NCBI RefSeq assembly: GCF_024809855.1
Contig: NZ_JANUEM010000007.1
Coordinates: 1-64,000, forward strand
Origin: Rheinheimera pacifica
GTDB taxonomy: Bacteria > Pseudomonadota > Gammaproteobacteria > Enterobacterales > Alteromonadaceae
DNA: 64,000 nt
Reading direction: 5' to 3'
Below are positions 24,455-34,520 of the stretch, one piece after another. Each line of letters starts with the position of its first letter. The first letter of the stretch is position 1. The translations under genes and the position numbers were made by a program. A model generated the notes under the pieces. It worked only from the letters and a program-made list of their open reading frames with translations. It made no database searches and was not told the origin of the DNA.

Positions 24455-25948
24455 ATGAGTACGGAAGCTTTACTGGAACAGCATGATAATGCTCAGGGCG
24501 CAACCAGTTCTTTGTTAGAGCAGGCAATTGGTGCCACCAAACAAACCGACGCATCCCGTGCTGAAGAATTGTTACGCACGCTGACCGAAGAAGCTCTTAG
24601 CGGCACGGTCAGTTGGAATAAAAACTTAACGGTAACCTTTAACGAGGCAATTAACCGTTTAGACGAACTTATTTCAAGTCAGCTTGCCGCCATTATGCAT
24701 ACCCCGTCTTTTCAGAAACTGGAAGGTAGCTGGCGCGGCCTGAACCATCTGGTAATGAATTCTGAAACCAGTGCTTCACTTAAAATCCGTATGATCAGCA
24801 TGAGTAAAAAAGAGCTGTACAAGGATTTAAGCAAAGCTGTTGAATTTGACCAGAGCCAAACCTTTAAAAAGGTATATGAGTCAGAATTCGGCACTCCGGG
24901 TGGTGAGCCTTATGGTGCCATTATCGGTGACTACGAATTTACTAATCATCCGGAAGACATTGAAACATTAACCTATATGTCAAATGTGGCGGCAGCGGGC
25001 TTTTGTCCGTTTTTATCTGCAGCATCACCGGCGTTATTTGGCTTTGATGAGTGGACTGAACTGTCAAAACCACGCGATCTGGAGAAAATTTTCGAATCTC
25101 TGGAATACACCAAATGGCGTTCTTTCCGTGACAGCGATGACTCGCGCTTTGTGACATTAACCATGCCCCGTGTATTGGCCCGTTTACCTTATGGTAGCGC
25201 GACAGCACCAATTGAAGAATTTGGTTTTGAAGAGTTTGAACTGGACGCACAAAAGGGCGTGGCGAAAACAACCAATCATTCAGAATATTGCTGGATGAAC
25301 GCAGCCTATGTTATGGGTTCAAAACTGACTAACGCTTTTGCCCAATATGGTTTCTGCACGGCTATTCGTGGTGCTGAAGGCGGCGGTAAAGTTGAAGGTT
25401 TACCCAGCCATATCTTTATGAGTGATGATGGTGATCCGGATCTGAAATGCCCAACAGAAATTGGTATTACTGACCGGCGTGAGGCTGAGCTTGGCAAAAT
25501 GGGTTTTCTGCCGTTGTGTCATTACAAAAATACCGATTATGCCGTGTTCTTCGGTGCCCAAACGGCACAAAAGCCGAAAAAATACGATACGCCAGAAGCT
25601 ACTGCTAATGCGGCTATTTCTGCCCGCCTGCCGTACCTGATGGCCACGTCGCGTTTTGCACATTACCTAAAAGTACTAGCGCGCGACAAGATCGGCAGCT
25701 TTATGGAAGCAGAAGATGTTGAAGTCTGGCTAAACCGCTGGATTTTAACTTACGTCAACGCTTCAGAAGGCAGTGGTCAGGAAGTTCGTGCCCGCTATCC
25801 GTTGGCAGATGCCAAGGTTCAAGTGCGTGAAATTCCCGGCCGCCCTGGCTCTTACAATGCAGTTGCCTGGTTACGGCCATGGCTGCAACTGGAAGAGTTG
25901 TCTACGTCGCTACGTCTGGTAGCGAAAATCCCTGAGATGGGTGGTTAG
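24455..25948 (+). CDS. tssC: T6SS sheath large subunit TssC (VipB/ImpC)
   Basis: A 497-residue sheath protein with the conserved [62 protein letters not shown] and the C-terminal [22 protein letters not shown] strand used for the TssB-TssC handshake. Length and motifs are normal for the working large subunit. It follows tssB by one base. A long hairpin follows in the 95-base gap before a second tssC-like gene. Confidence 0.97.
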   Translation: MSTEALLEQHDNAQGATSSLLEQAIGATKQTDASRAEELLRTLTEEALSGTVSWNKNLTVTFNEAINRLDELISSQLAAIMHTPSFQKLEGSWRGLNHLVMNSETSASLKIRMISMSKKELYKDLSKAVEFDQSQTFKKVYESEFGTPGGEPYGAIIGDYEFTNHPEDIETLTYMSNVAAAGFCPFLSAASPALFGFDEWTELSKPRDLEKIFESLEYTKWRSFRDSDDSRFVTLTMPRVLARLPYGSATAPIEEFGFEEFELDAQKGVAKTTNHSEYCWMNAAYVMGSKLTNAFAQYGFCTAIRGAEGGGKVEGLPSHIFMSDDGDPDLKCPTEIGITDRREAELGKMGFLPLCHYKNTDYAVFFGAQTAQKPKKYDTPEATANAAISARLPYLMATSRFAHYLKVLARDKIGSFMEAEDVEVWLNRWILTYVNASEGSGQEVRARYPLADAKVQVREIPGRPGSYNAVAWLRPWLQLEELSTSLRLVAKIPEMGG

Positions 25949-25958
25949 CGCTGTTAAC

Positions 25959-26013
25959 AACACCAGTTGCCACTGGCTAAGCTTAGCGGTTTAGCCAGTG
26001 ATCTGTTGGTGTT
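25959..26013 (+). other. Long stem-loop between tssC and tssC2
   Basis: A perfect 10-base inner stem CACTGGCTAA / TTAGCCAGTG with a 10-base loop is enclosed by a second pair AACACC / GGTGTT. No U-run follows, so it looks more like an RNA stability or processing element than a terminator. Confidence 0.55.
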
Positions 26014-26043
26014 AGCCAAAGCAGGTAAGCAGATGAGGATGTC

Positions 26044-27594
26044 ATGGCCGACGCGGTAAAGTTTGTGTCTGAGGATGTATTTACAGCATCCTTTGCCGAT
26101 GCGCAGCAGGCAGAATTTAATCAGCCTGCCTATACCCGGCTGGAGCGTAGTGGTGTGCTGACGCGCTTTCTGCGTGAACCCGAACCTTTAGCTGCTATTT
26201 TGTACTGGCTGCAACATGTCGCCTGTACTCAGGTGCAGAGTACTAATCTGGTTAGCGCTATGTTATGCCGTGCTATTGCTGATATCGACCGCCTAATAAA
26301 CCTGCAACTGAATGACATTATTCACCACAGCCAGCTACAGCAACTGGAAGCCAGCTGGCGGGGTTTGCTGTACCTGACTGAACAAACTGAGCGCCATGAT
26401 CGGGAGCAAAAAGTTAAAGTAAAACTATTGTCGCTGTCGTGGCCTGAACTTAGCAAAGATATTAATCGTGCCATCGATTTCGACCAGAGTGACTTTTTCA
26501 AACTTATATACGATAACGAATTTGATATGCCTGGCGGTGAACCTTTTGGTGTGCTGGTTGGCGACTATCAGATTAGCCATAAAATACGACCCGGCCAGTT
26601 AACTAACGATCTGGATACATTAAAGGAAGTTGCCCGTACTGCCGCCGCCGCTTTTGCGCCTTTTATTTGCGCAGCACACCCATCGCTGTTTGGTGTTGAT
26701 CATTTCTCTGAGCTTGGCTTGGTATCGGATATCGGTAGCCAGTTTAAGCAACCGGAGTATGTAAAGTGGCGGGCACTGCGTGCTATGGAAGATGCACGCT
26801 TTTTAGGCGTGGTATTGCCACAGGTATTGATGCGCAGCCCATACAAAGATGATGGCTCCCGTACAGAAAGCTTTGTGTTTCGAGAAGCTTTGGCACATCC
26901 GGAGCGCGACTATTTGTGGGGCAACGCCGCTTTTGCTTTTGCCTCGGTGCTGGTAAGGGCCTATAGCGAGTCGGGTTGGTTTGCACAAATTCGGGGTATG
27001 AAGGCCGGGCAGCATAATTTTGGTCTGGTTAGCAATTTGCCGGTTAGCCGCTATGAAACTGAGAAGTACCAGCAGAGCAACAAACCGTCGGTTAATTTGC
27101 TGGTAGGGCACAGGTTTGAAGCTGAGTTATCAGATAACGGTTTTGTGCCGTTATCTGTGGTGCCTTACAGCGATTATTTTGCATTTTATAACAATGCCTC
27201 AGTGCAGCTGGCTAAGAGTTACGACGACAAACTGTCTACTGTTAACGCCCGGCTGTCGGCCATGCTGCAATACATTTTGTGTGTAGCCCGTTTTGCGCAT
27301 TATATAAAGGTGATTGGCCGCGATAAGGTTGGTGGTTATCACTCTGCCGAGCAATGCGAGCAAGAGTTGCAGCGCTGGCTGCACAACTACACTACTGCAT
27401 CAACAGATGCGTCTAACGATGTCCGGGCCCGGCATCCTTTGCGTGAAGCACGTATTCAGGTTAAAGAAAAACGCGGTGAACCAGGGCGTTACTATTCAAT
27501 TATTCAGCTGCAACCACATTTTCAGTTAGATCAAATGATTACAACAGTAAAGTTGGTTGCTGAGCTATCACCTAAACAAGCCGTTACGGCGTGA
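26044..27594 (+). CDS. tssC2: Second TssC-like sheath protein (ImpD-type)
   Basis: A 516-residue paralogue of TssC. It keeps LEASWRGLLYLTEQ, IDFDQSDFFKLIYDNEFDMPGGEPFGVLVGDYQ, RFAHYIKVIGRDKVGG, a C-terminal PGRYYSIIQLQPHFQLDQM strand and the VKLVAEL tail, but differs widely from the first copy and has an extra N-terminal stretch of about 50 residues. Two tssC-like genes in a row are known from Rhizobium (impC, impD) and Agrobacterium (TssC41, TssC40). A structural role such as a distinct sheath ring is possible but not established. ATG 26044 follows AGATGAGGA. Confidence 0.9.
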   Translation: MADAVKFVSEDVFTASFADAQQAEFNQPAYTRLERSGVLTRFLREPEPLAAILYWLQHVACTQVQSTNLVSAMLCRAIADIDRLINLQLNDIIHHSQLQQLEASWRGLLYLTEQTERHDREQKVKVKLLSLSWPELSKDINRAIDFDQSDFFKLIYDNEFDMPGGEPFGVLVGDYQISHKIRPGQLTNDLDTLKEVARTAAAAFAPFICAAHPSLFGVDHFSELGLVSDIGSQFKQPEYVKWRALRAMEDARFLGVVLPQVLMRSPYKDDGSRTESFVFREALAHPERDYLWGNAAFAFASVLVRAYSESGWFAQIRGMKAGQHNFGLVSNLPVSRYETEKYQQSNKPSVNLLVGHRFEAELSDNGFVPLSVVPYSDYFAFYNNASVQLAKSYDDKLSTVNARLSAMLQYILCVARFAHYIKVIGRDKVGGYHSAEQCEQELQRWLHNYTTASTDASNDVRARHPLREARIQVKEKRGEPGRYYSIIQLQPHFQLDQMITTVKLVAELSPKQAVTA

Positions 27595-27602
27595 GGTTAA
27601 CA

Positions 27603-28403
27603 GTGAAACAATTACAGACATTAATAAAACAGGGTGAATTAATTGCTGCCACCGAGCGTGCAATGCAGCTGTTACGGGACGATCCGGCTAACGCCGATGT
27701 GCGCGCTGTTTATATTGAGCTGTTATGTATTCAGGGGGCGCTGGAAAAAGCCGATCAGCAGTTGGATATGATGGTGCGCCAGCATCCTGACTTTCTGGTG
27801 GGGGCTGTTAATTTACGCCAGTTGATCCGTGCAGCTTCGGCAAGGCATGACTTTTATAACGGCGGTATGACAGCAACGCTGTTTGGCGAACCTGATGCGA
27901 TGTTTGAAGCATTGTTATCGTTGCGTCTGGCGCTAAAAGAGCAGGATATTGATGCTGCAGTTAAGGCTGCAAACGCACTGGAAAATCTGCGTGGTGCAGT
28001 TGCACTGGATATCAATGGTGAAACAGCGACAGATGTGCGCGATCTGGACGACAGCCTGGCTGGTTATCTGGAGCTGTTTGGCACAGATGGCCAATACTAT
28101 CTGGCTAAATTCAGTGAAATCGACAGCTTGCAGCTGAAAAAGCCGGAGTCCTTGCTGGATACTGTTTGGCGTCGTGCAGAAATTGCGATTAAAGACGGCC
28201 CGCAAGGTGAGGTTTTTGTGCCGGTAACTTATGTTGACAGCCTAAAGGTATCAGAGCGGCTGGGTAAGGATACGAACTGGCAGCAGCATCATGAGCAACT
28301 GGTTACCGGCACAGGCCAGAAGATGTTGCTGGTTGGTGACGAAGCATTGATGCTAACTGAGATCCGTCAGTTGTCACTGTTTGACTCTGCAGTTACGGCC
28401 TGA
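27603..28403 (+). CDS. tagJ: T6SS accessory protein TagJ (ImpE)
   Basis: A 266-residue protein of the ImpE family. The N-terminal third is TPR-like (LIKQGELIAATERAMQLLRDDPANADVRAVYIELLCIQG, then ALEKADQQLDMMVRQHPDF); the C-terminal part contains ELFGTDGQYYLAKFSEIDSLQLKKPESLLDTVWRRAEIAIKDGPQGEVFVPVTY. In other species TagJ binds the TssB N-terminus and may help ClpV recognise the sheath. GTG 27603 was chosen because GAGG is five bases upstream; a GTG at 27591 overlaps tssC2. Confidence 0.92.
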   Translation: MKQLQTLIKQGELIAATERAMQLLRDDPANADVRAVYIELLCIQGALEKADQQLDMMVRQHPDFLVGAVNLRQLIRAASARHDFYNGGMTATLFGEPDAMFEALLSLRLALKEQDIDAAVKAANALENLRGAVALDINGETATDVRDLDDSLAGYLELFGTDGQYYLAKFSEIDSLQLKKPESLLDTVWRRAEIAIKDGPQGEVFVPVTYVDSLKVSERLGKDTNWQQHHEQLVTGTGQKMLLVGDEALMLTEIRQLSLFDSAVTA

Positions 28404-28423
28404 GCGGGTTCGGAGCTAATCTG

Positions 28424-28915
28424 GTGAAAGTGCACCACAAGCAACCGTTGCAGCAATCACTACTCGATCGTTTGATTGACGACACGCCGGGGCAGAAAGA
28501 CAGTGGCCGCAGTAGGCGCGGTTTTGATTTAAAAGCCTTGCGCCAGAGTGTACGGCGCGATCTTGAGAATTTGCTCAACAGCAGAGTGCAGTGGCATACC
28601 TGGCCTGACAGTTATACCGAGCTGCCGCAAAGCTTGCTGAATTATGGCCTGCCGGATTTTTCTGTAATGGTTGTTGATTCAGATGAAGGCCGTTTGCAGT
28701 TGTGCCGTGCGGTAGAGCAAACCATTCGCCGGTTTGAGCCACGCTTTGTTGACGTTGAAGTCTCAGTGCCAGAACAGGAACACGGCATGGAGCGCGTACT
28801 TAAACTGCGTATTCAGGCGCTGTTATATGCAGATCCTGAGCCGGAACACATTATGTTTGATTCAGAAGTAGAACCGGTACATCTGGGGCTGACAATCAGG
28901 GATTATCAGGCATGA
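28424..28915 (+). CDS. tssE: T6SS baseplate protein TssE
   Basis: A 163-residue gp25-like protein. The core is in residues 45-150: LRQSVRRDLENLLNSR, PQSLLNYGLPDFS, LCRAVEQTIRRFEPRF and VEVSVPE. It is part of the baseplate wedge and starts sheath polymerisation. Start GTG 28424 has GGAG eight bases upstream. The 3' end overlaps tssF by four bases (ATGA). Confidence 0.95.
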   Translation: MKVHHKQPLQQSLLDRLIDDTPGQKDSGRSRRGFDLKALRQSVRRDLENLLNSRVQWHTWPDSYTELPQSLLNYGLPDFSVMVVDSDEGRLQLCRAVEQTIRRFEPRFVDVEVSVPEQEHGMERVLKLRIQALLYADPEPEHIMFDSEVEPVHLGLTIRDYQA

Positions 28916-30744
28916 ATGATGAATTATTAAAGTATTACAATCGTGAACTGACTTTTATCCGCCGCATGGGCGCTGAGTTTGCTGAGCAATACCCCAAAAT
29001 TGCCGGCCGTTTACGTATCAGCGAAGAGAATGTTGAAGACCCGCACGTATCCCGCCTGATAGAAGGTTTTGCGCTGTTAACAGCACAAATCCGCCAGAAG
29101 CTGGATGACAGTTTTCCGGAGCTGACGGATGCGTTGCTCGGCCAGTTATATCCGGATTATCAGGCACCGATACCTTCAACCTCAGTATTAAAACTCACCA
29201 GCCAAAACCTGTCGAACTCGGGTATTACCGTAAAGCGGGGGACTGAATTTGAAACCCGTACCGATGGTTTAAAACCCTGTACTTTTCAGGCTTGCTACGA
29301 CACCGATGTCTGGCCGTTAAATGTGGTTGCTGCCGAATTTAAAAATACGCCATTTCATGCACCTAAGCCGCCGGTACAGCAAAGCGCTAAAGCTTTATTG
29401 AAGCTGCAACTGGCATGTGAATTTGAAAATACCGCTATGCACGAGCTGGAAGTGCCGGTATTACGCTTTTATTTAAACGGTCAGCGCCATCATGTTTACC
29501 GCTTATACGAACTGCTGTTAAGCAAACTACTCTCTGTTGGTATTGCGCCGGCCGGTAAACCAGAGGCCATAAAATTTTTATCTGCCGCTCAGTTACAGGC
29601 AGTGGGCTTTGCCGATGAGCACCAGGTTGTGCCTTACAGCCAGCGGAGTTTTGCCGGTTATCGTTTACTGATAGAGCAGTTTTTATGCCCGGAGAAGTTT
29701 TTATTTGTTGAGTTGCAGCAGCTTGATCCAGCCTGGCCAGATATTGACGATAAATTTGAGTTGTATTTTTATCTCTCCGAAGGCGCAGAAGAGCTGGAGC
29801 GGCACATTACTGCTGACAGCATGCTGCTTAGCTGTACACCGGTAATAAACTTATTCAGCCAGAAGCTGGAACCGGTAAACCTGGATGCTTCGCAGTACGA
29901 ATATCGTTTGGTGCCCCGTTATCTTGATGCCGATGTATGCGAAGTGATCCGCATTGAGCAGGTGCAGGCGTTTGACCCTTTTGGCAACGAAGTAACACTT
30001 AACCCTTATTACAGCCAGGGTCATCCGGATTACCTGCAACAGCAGGATATGTTCTGGCACAGCAGACGGGAATTTGCCGATTGGGCCGGAGGCTATTCCG
30101 AAACCGGTACAGAAATGTATTTGTCGGTGGTAGACCGTAAATTTAACGGTGTAAATGCTACCGACACACCCAAAGACTGGGTAGTACAGGTGCAGGCGTT
30201 GTGCAGCAACCGTAATTTACCGGCCTATTTACCTTTTGGTGGCGGCGAACCACGTTTTTTGATCCGTAAACATGCTGACGTGATTAAAGAAGTACGGTGT
30301 TTACATGCACCTACTCCCAGTGTGCGCCCGGCACTTCAGGAAGCCAGCCGCTGGCAACTGGTGAACCATTTAACCCTGAACCATTTTACCGGTGATGACG
30401 CGTTAACCCGGTTGAAAGAAACTCTGCAGTTATATGATTTTCGCTGCACGCCGGAATCCAAAGCACTTATCGATGGTATTTGTGGCCTGCAGATCAGTAC
30501 CGGTACTGCCAGAGTAAGCCATAACGGCCGGGTTGCGGTATGCAGCGGCAGTGAAATTTTGCTGGAGTTTACCCAGCCATCTTATGCCGGCAGTGGTATT
30601 TACTTTTTTGCCAATATTCTGGACGTGTTTTTTGCACAGTACACCACTGTCAACAGCTACACCAGATTAAGCGTAAAGCTGAAAGAACATGAACAGCTAT
30701 ATCATCGCTGGCCAGCGCGTTCTGGTTCTAAGGTGCTACTGTGA
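28912..30744 (+). CDS. tssF: T6SS baseplate protein TssF
   Basis: A 610-residue protein with the diagnostic N-terminus LLKYYNRELTFIRRMGAEFAEQYPKIAGRL and VSRLIEGFALLTAQIRQKLDDSFPELTDALL, followed by LYPDYQAPIPSTSVL. The C-terminus ends in AQYTTVNSYTRLSVKL. Two TssF and one TssG make the core of each baseplate wedge. It overlaps tssE and tssG by four bases each, so the three baseplate genes are translationally coupled. Confidence 0.96.
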   Translation: MNDELLKYYNRELTFIRRMGAEFAEQYPKIAGRLRISEENVEDPHVSRLIEGFALLTAQIRQKLDDSFPELTDALLGQLYPDYQAPIPSTSVLKLTSQNLSNSGITVKRGTEFETRTDGLKPCTFQACYDTDVWPLNVVAAEFKNTPFHAPKPPVQQSAKALLKLQLACEFENTAMHELEVPVLRFYLNGQRHHVYRLYELLLSKLLSVGIAPAGKPEAIKFLSAAQLQAVGFADEHQVVPYSQRSFAGYRLLIEQFLCPEKFLFVELQQLDPAWPDIDDKFELYFYLSEGAEELERHITADSMLLSCTPVINLFSQKLEPVNLDASQYEYRLVPRYLDADVCEVIRIEQVQAFDPFGNEVTLNPYYSQGHPDYLQQQDMFWHSRREFADWAGGYSETGTEMYLSVVDRKFNGVNATDTPKDWVVQVQALCSNRNLPAYLPFGGGEPRFLIRKHADVIKEVRCLHAPTPSVRPALQEASRWQLVNHLTLNHFTGDDALTRLKETLQLYDFRCTPESKALIDGICGLQISTGTARVSHNGRVAVCSGSEILLEFTQPSYAGSGIYFFANILDVFFAQYTTVNSYTRLSVKLKEHEQLYHRWPARSGSKVLL

Positions 30745-31745
30745 AGCTGGAGCAGCTAACCAGTAATCCGTCAGAGTTTGATTTCTATCAGGCGGTATAT
30801 TCCTTGGAGCGTCAGTTTGGCAGTGAGCAAAAGCGCTGGCAGGGGATTGGCCGCGATGGTTTTCCCAAACAGGAGTTAATACGTTTTAAAAGCGTGCAGC
30901 ATTTAGGGTTTCCCGGCCAGCCAATTATAAAGGTTGAACAGCGCACCGCGGAAAAATTGCACAGCGGTGTTCAGGCTGTTGCTATGCAAGTTAGTTTTCT
31001 TGGCTTAACCGGCCCCAGTGGAGTATTACCCCAACACTATACGGAAATGGTACTGCAGCGTTTGAAGCAGCGCGATAAAACCATGCGCGACTTTTTTGAT
31101 CTGTTTAATCACCGGCTTATTTCGTTGTACTACAGAGCCTGGGAAAAATACCGTTTTGCCTGTCAGTATGAAATTGCGCCGCCAGAGCAAGACAGTTTCA
31201 GTCTGGTACTAAAAACTTTGTCTGGCGCGCTTAAAACCCTTAGTTTGTATTATGCCGGGGCTTTTAGCCAGCACAATCGCAGTGCGCAGCAGTTAACACA
31301 AATTCTGACCGAGTTGTTAAAAACTAAAGTAGAGCTGGAACCGTTAAAGGGCCGCTGGCTTAGCTTAGGTAAAGATGAGCAAAGCCGGCTGGCGATGAAA
31401 TTTCTGCCACAAGGCCAGCATGCCAGCCTTGGTCAGTCGGCAATGCTTGGCAGCCGGGCGTGGGATGTCAGTTCCGCTATTGAACTTATTATCACGGCAC
31501 CGCCAGGGCGTGGTGATCAGCTGTTACCCGGCAGTTATCAGCATCAGCTTATCAGCAGCGTACTAGCCGATTTTCTGCCGGCGGCGCTTAAAGTAAGGGT
31601 TACGCTGGTAGGCAGGCATCAGGATTTTCCTACCGCGCAATTAGGCAAACGTCAGCTTTGCCTGGGCCAAAGTGGCAGTCTGGCGGTCAGAACTTCAATA
31701 CAACATCAGATGACCCGGCTTAGCTATCAGCTGGCCCGGGCCTAG
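30741..31745 (+). CDS. tssG: T6SS baseplate protein TssG
   Basis: A 334-residue protein starting at GTG 30741, overlapping the tssF stop. Family motifs are FDFYQAVYSLERQFG, IRFKSVQHLGFPGQPI, FLGLTGPSGVLPQHYTEMVLQRLKQRDKTMRDFFDLFNHRLISLYYRAWEKYRF. It is the partner of TssF in the baseplate. Length is typical. A 20-base gap leads to tssH. Confidence 0.96.
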   Translation: MKLEQLTSNPSEFDFYQAVYSLERQFGSEQKRWQGIGRDGFPKQELIRFKSVQHLGFPGQPIIKVEQRTAEKLHSGVQAVAMQVSFLGLTGPSGVLPQHYTEMVLQRLKQRDKTMRDFFDLFNHRLISLYYRAWEKYRFACQYEIAPPEQDSFSLVLKTLSGALKTLSLYYAGAFSQHNRSAQQLTQILTELLKTKVELEPLKGRWLSLGKDEQSRLAMKFLPQGQHASLGQSAMLGSRAWDVSSAIELIITAPPGRGDQLLPGSYQHQLISSVLADFLPAALKVRVTLVGRHQDFPTAQLGKRQLCLGQSGSLAVRTSIQHQMTRLSYQLARA

Positions 31746-31765
31746 TTAATGCACAGGAAGCAATT

Positions 31766-34363
31766 ATGTCTACTACCACGTTAAAAAGTCTGGTTGAAAA
31801 ACTTAACTCTGCCAGCCGCCAATCACTGGAGGCGGCAACAGCACGCTGTCAGTCCCGCTCGCATTATAGTGTTGAAATAGAGCACTGGCTGGATGCGATG
31901 CTGGAGCAAGGTGATGGTGATCTGCCATTGTTATTGCGCAGTTTTGGTATTAATACCGATACGGTAAAACAGCAATTGCAACAGGCGCTGGAGCAGATGA
32001 AAACCGGTAATAACGGTTTACCCAGTATTTCAGTACAGCTGATTAACCTGTTACGTACCAGTTGGCTTAGCACCACTATTGAATTTGCCGATCAGCAAAT
32101 CCGCTCGGCTTATATCATTTATACCCTGCTTAAAGACGACAGCATGGCGGCACTGTTAAGCCGTCGTGTTCCGGTGCTGGATAAACTGGATGCCGCTGAG
32201 CTGCTACGGCTATGGCCGGAGCTGGCTAAACAGAGCGGCGAGCAGCAAAATTCTGTTGCGGCCTCTGCCAGAACAACTGGCGGTAAAACGCCGTCATTGG
32301 ATCAGTTCACTACCGATCTTACTGCCCAGGCCCGGGCCGGTAAAATTGACCCTATTGTCGGGCGTGATTATGAAATTCGCCAGATGATCGATATTTTAAC
32401 CCGGCGTCGGCAAAATAACCCGATCCTGACCGGTGAAGCCGGTGTAGGTAAAACTGCTGTGGTTGAGGGCTTAGCGCTTAAAATTGCTGCCGGTGAAGTG
32501 CCGGATAAACTTAAAAATATCAGCTTACGGGTGTTGGATCTGGCATTACTGCAGGCCGGTGCCGGTATGAAAGGTGAATTTGAAAACCGGCTGAAAAACG
32601 TGATTAAAGAAGTAAACAGTTCTGCTACGCCGGTTATTCTGTTTATTGATGAAGCTCATACGATGATAGGCAGTGGCGGACAGGCAGGGCAAAATGATGC
32701 TGCCAATCTGTTAAAACCGGCACTAGCCCGTGGTGAGCTGCGTACTATTGCTGCCACGACCTGGGCTGAATATAAAAAGTACTTTGAAAAAGATGCAGCC
32801 CTGGCAAGACGTTTTCAGGTGGTTAAAGTAGAAGAACCAACACCGGCACTGGCTGCCATTATGATGCGCGGTTTGCTGCCGGTAATGGAGCAGCATCATG
32901 GCGTATCAATAACTGAGCAAGCTTTACAGGCTGCCGTTAACTTATCGCATCGTTATATCAATGGTCGTCAGTTACCGGACAAAGCCGTAGGTTTGCTTGA
33001 TACCGCCTGTGCCCGCGTTGCCATGAGCCAGGACGCAATACCTGGCCCGGTAGAAGATCAGCAGCGTAAAGCAGCACAACTGCAGCAGGAAATCACGGTA
33101 TTAAAACGCGAGCAATGCCTCGGAGTTGATCATGCTGAAGCACTACAGGCGCTTGAAGAAAAATCGCAACTGGCACAACAGCAACTGGAACAATTACAGC
33201 AAAACTGGCAACAACAAAAAACGCTGGTAGCTGAAGCAAGAGACTTAGCGCAGCAACTGACTGCTGAGCCGCAAGCTGAGCACTCGCCGCTATTACAGCG
33301 TTTACTGCAAATAAAAGCCGATTTTGCGGCTATTACTAATCCCATGGTCCACTGGCAGGTAACAGAAGAGTTAATTGCTGAAGTGGTATCAGACTGGACG
33401 GGTATTCCACTGGGTAAAATGCAGGCTGATGAGATTAATACTGTATTAGCGCTTAATACCTTTTTACAGCAAAGGGTAGTAGGGCAAGACCATGCGCTTG
33501 AGCTTATCGCCCGCACCGTGCAGACATCCCGGGCACAGTTGGCCGATGAAAACAAACCCAACGGTATTTTTCTGCTTACCGGCCCAAGCGGGGTAGGTAA
33601 AACAGAAACCGCGCTGGCGCTGGCTGAGCAGGTTTACGGCAGTGAAGAGCAGCTTACTGTAATTAACATGTCAGAGTTTAAAGAAGAGCATAAGGTGTCG
33701 TTATTGCTTGGATCTCCACCAGGCTATGTCGGTTACGGCGAAGGTGGTGTGTTAACTGAAGCGGTGCGGCGCAAACCGTACAGTGTGATCCTGCTGGATG
33801 AAATGGAGAAAGCCCACCCGGGGGTGCAGGACATCTTTTATCAGGTGTTTGATAAAGGCACGATTAAAGATGGCGAAGGCCGGGATATCGATTTTAAAAA
33901 TACCATTATCATTATGACGTCGAATGTCGGTACTGATACAACTATGCGTTTGTTTGAAGATCCCGATACCGCGCCCTCGACAGAGGGGTTAACCAAAGCA
34001 CTTAAAGATGATTTGTTAAAAGTATTTAAACCCGCCTTTCTTGGCCGGTTAAACCTGATCCCCTATCTACCGCTTGATAAAGACAAGTTAGCTTTGATTA
34101 CCGGCTTACAGCTAAAACGGATTGAAAAGCGTCTGCAACAACATTACCGCGCTCAGTTTAGTTATAGCCCGCAAGTTATTGAGCTTATTGTCAACCAGTG
34201 CCAGGACGCAGGTTCAGGGGCCCGTACTATCCATAATATTCTGCAGAATCAGTTGTTGCCTGAGCTGTCAGTACGCATTTTACAGCGTGTAGCACAGCAA
34301 CAGCCGGTTACTGTAATTGAGCTGAATGTAGCAGATGACGTGTTCAGTTACACCGTAAATTAA
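31766..34363 (+). CDS. tssH: T6SS sheath-recycling AAA+ ATPase TssH (ClpV)
   Basis: An 865-residue Clp-family ATPase. The N-domain (about 1-165) is followed by AAA1 with Walker A GEAGVGKTA and LFIDEAHTMIG, a coiled-coil middle domain rich in Gln (about 430-520) and AAA2 with Walker A GPSGVGKTE, NMSEFKEEHKVSLLLGSPPGYVGYGEGG and VILLDEMEKAH. It removes and recycles contracted TssB-TssC sheaths. It lacks the ClpP-binding loop, as expected. GGAAG before the ATG. It is the last gene of the second block; no clear terminator follows. Confidence 0.96.
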   Translation: MSTTTLKSLVEKLNSASRQSLEAATARCQSRSHYSVEIEHWLDAMLEQGDGDLPLLLRSFGINTDTVKQQLQQALEQMKTGNNGLPSISVQLINLLRTSWLSTTIEFADQQIRSAYIIYTLLKDDSMAALLSRRVPVLDKLDAAELLRLWPELAKQSGEQQNSVAASARTTGGKTPSLDQFTTDLTAQARAGKIDPIVGRDYEIRQMIDILTRRRQNNPILTGEAGVGKTAVVEGLALKIAAGEVPDKLKNISLRVLDLALLQAGAGMKGEFENRLKNVIKEVNSSATPVILFIDEAHTMIGSGGQAGQNDAANLLKPALARGELRTIAATTWAEYKKYFEKDAALARRFQVVKVEEPTPALAAIMMRGLLPVMEQHHGVSITEQALQAAVNLSHRYINGRQLPDKAVGLLDTACARVAMSQDAIPGPVEDQQRKAAQLQQEITVLKREQCLGVDHAEALQALEEKSQLAQQQLEQLQQNWQQQKTLVAEARDLAQQLTAEPQAEHSPLLQRLLQIKADFAAITNPMVHWQVTEELIAEVVSDWTGIPLGKMQADEINTVLALNTFLQQRVVGQDHALELIARTVQTSRAQLADENKPNGIFLLTGPSGVGKTETALALAEQVYGSEEQLTVINMSEFKEEHKVSLLLGSPPGYVGYGEGGVLTEAVRRKPYSVILLDEMEKAHPGVQDIFYQVFDKGTIKDGEGRDIDFKNTIIIMTSNVGTDTTMRLFEDPDTAPSTEGLTKALKDDLLKVFKPAFLGRLNLIPYLPLDKDKLALITGLQLKRIEKRLQQHYRAQFSYSPQVIELIVNQCQDAGSGARTIHNILQNQLLPELSVRILQRVAQQQPVTVIELNVADDVFSYTVN

Positions 34364-34446
34364 TATTTTGCTACCTGTTGTGGGTATCTAAGTTATTGGC
34401 AACAAAGAAAAGTTAAAAATTACGGCGATAAATAGTTAATTTGTTG

Positions 34447-34474
34447 TTGTCAATATTTCATTTGGCGATATAAT
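34447..34474 (+). promoter_or_regulatory. Strong sigma70-like promoter of hcp
   Basis: TTGTCA (34447-34452), 16-base spacer, perfect TATAAT (34469-34474). Transcription would start near 34481, giving a leader of about 178 bases before hcp. This fits hcp being one of the most abundant T6SS products. Confidence 0.7.
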
Positions 34475-34520
34475 TTGTAAAGTTTAAAAACTTACTGGCG
34501 ATTTTTTTGTGCTTTTGTAA

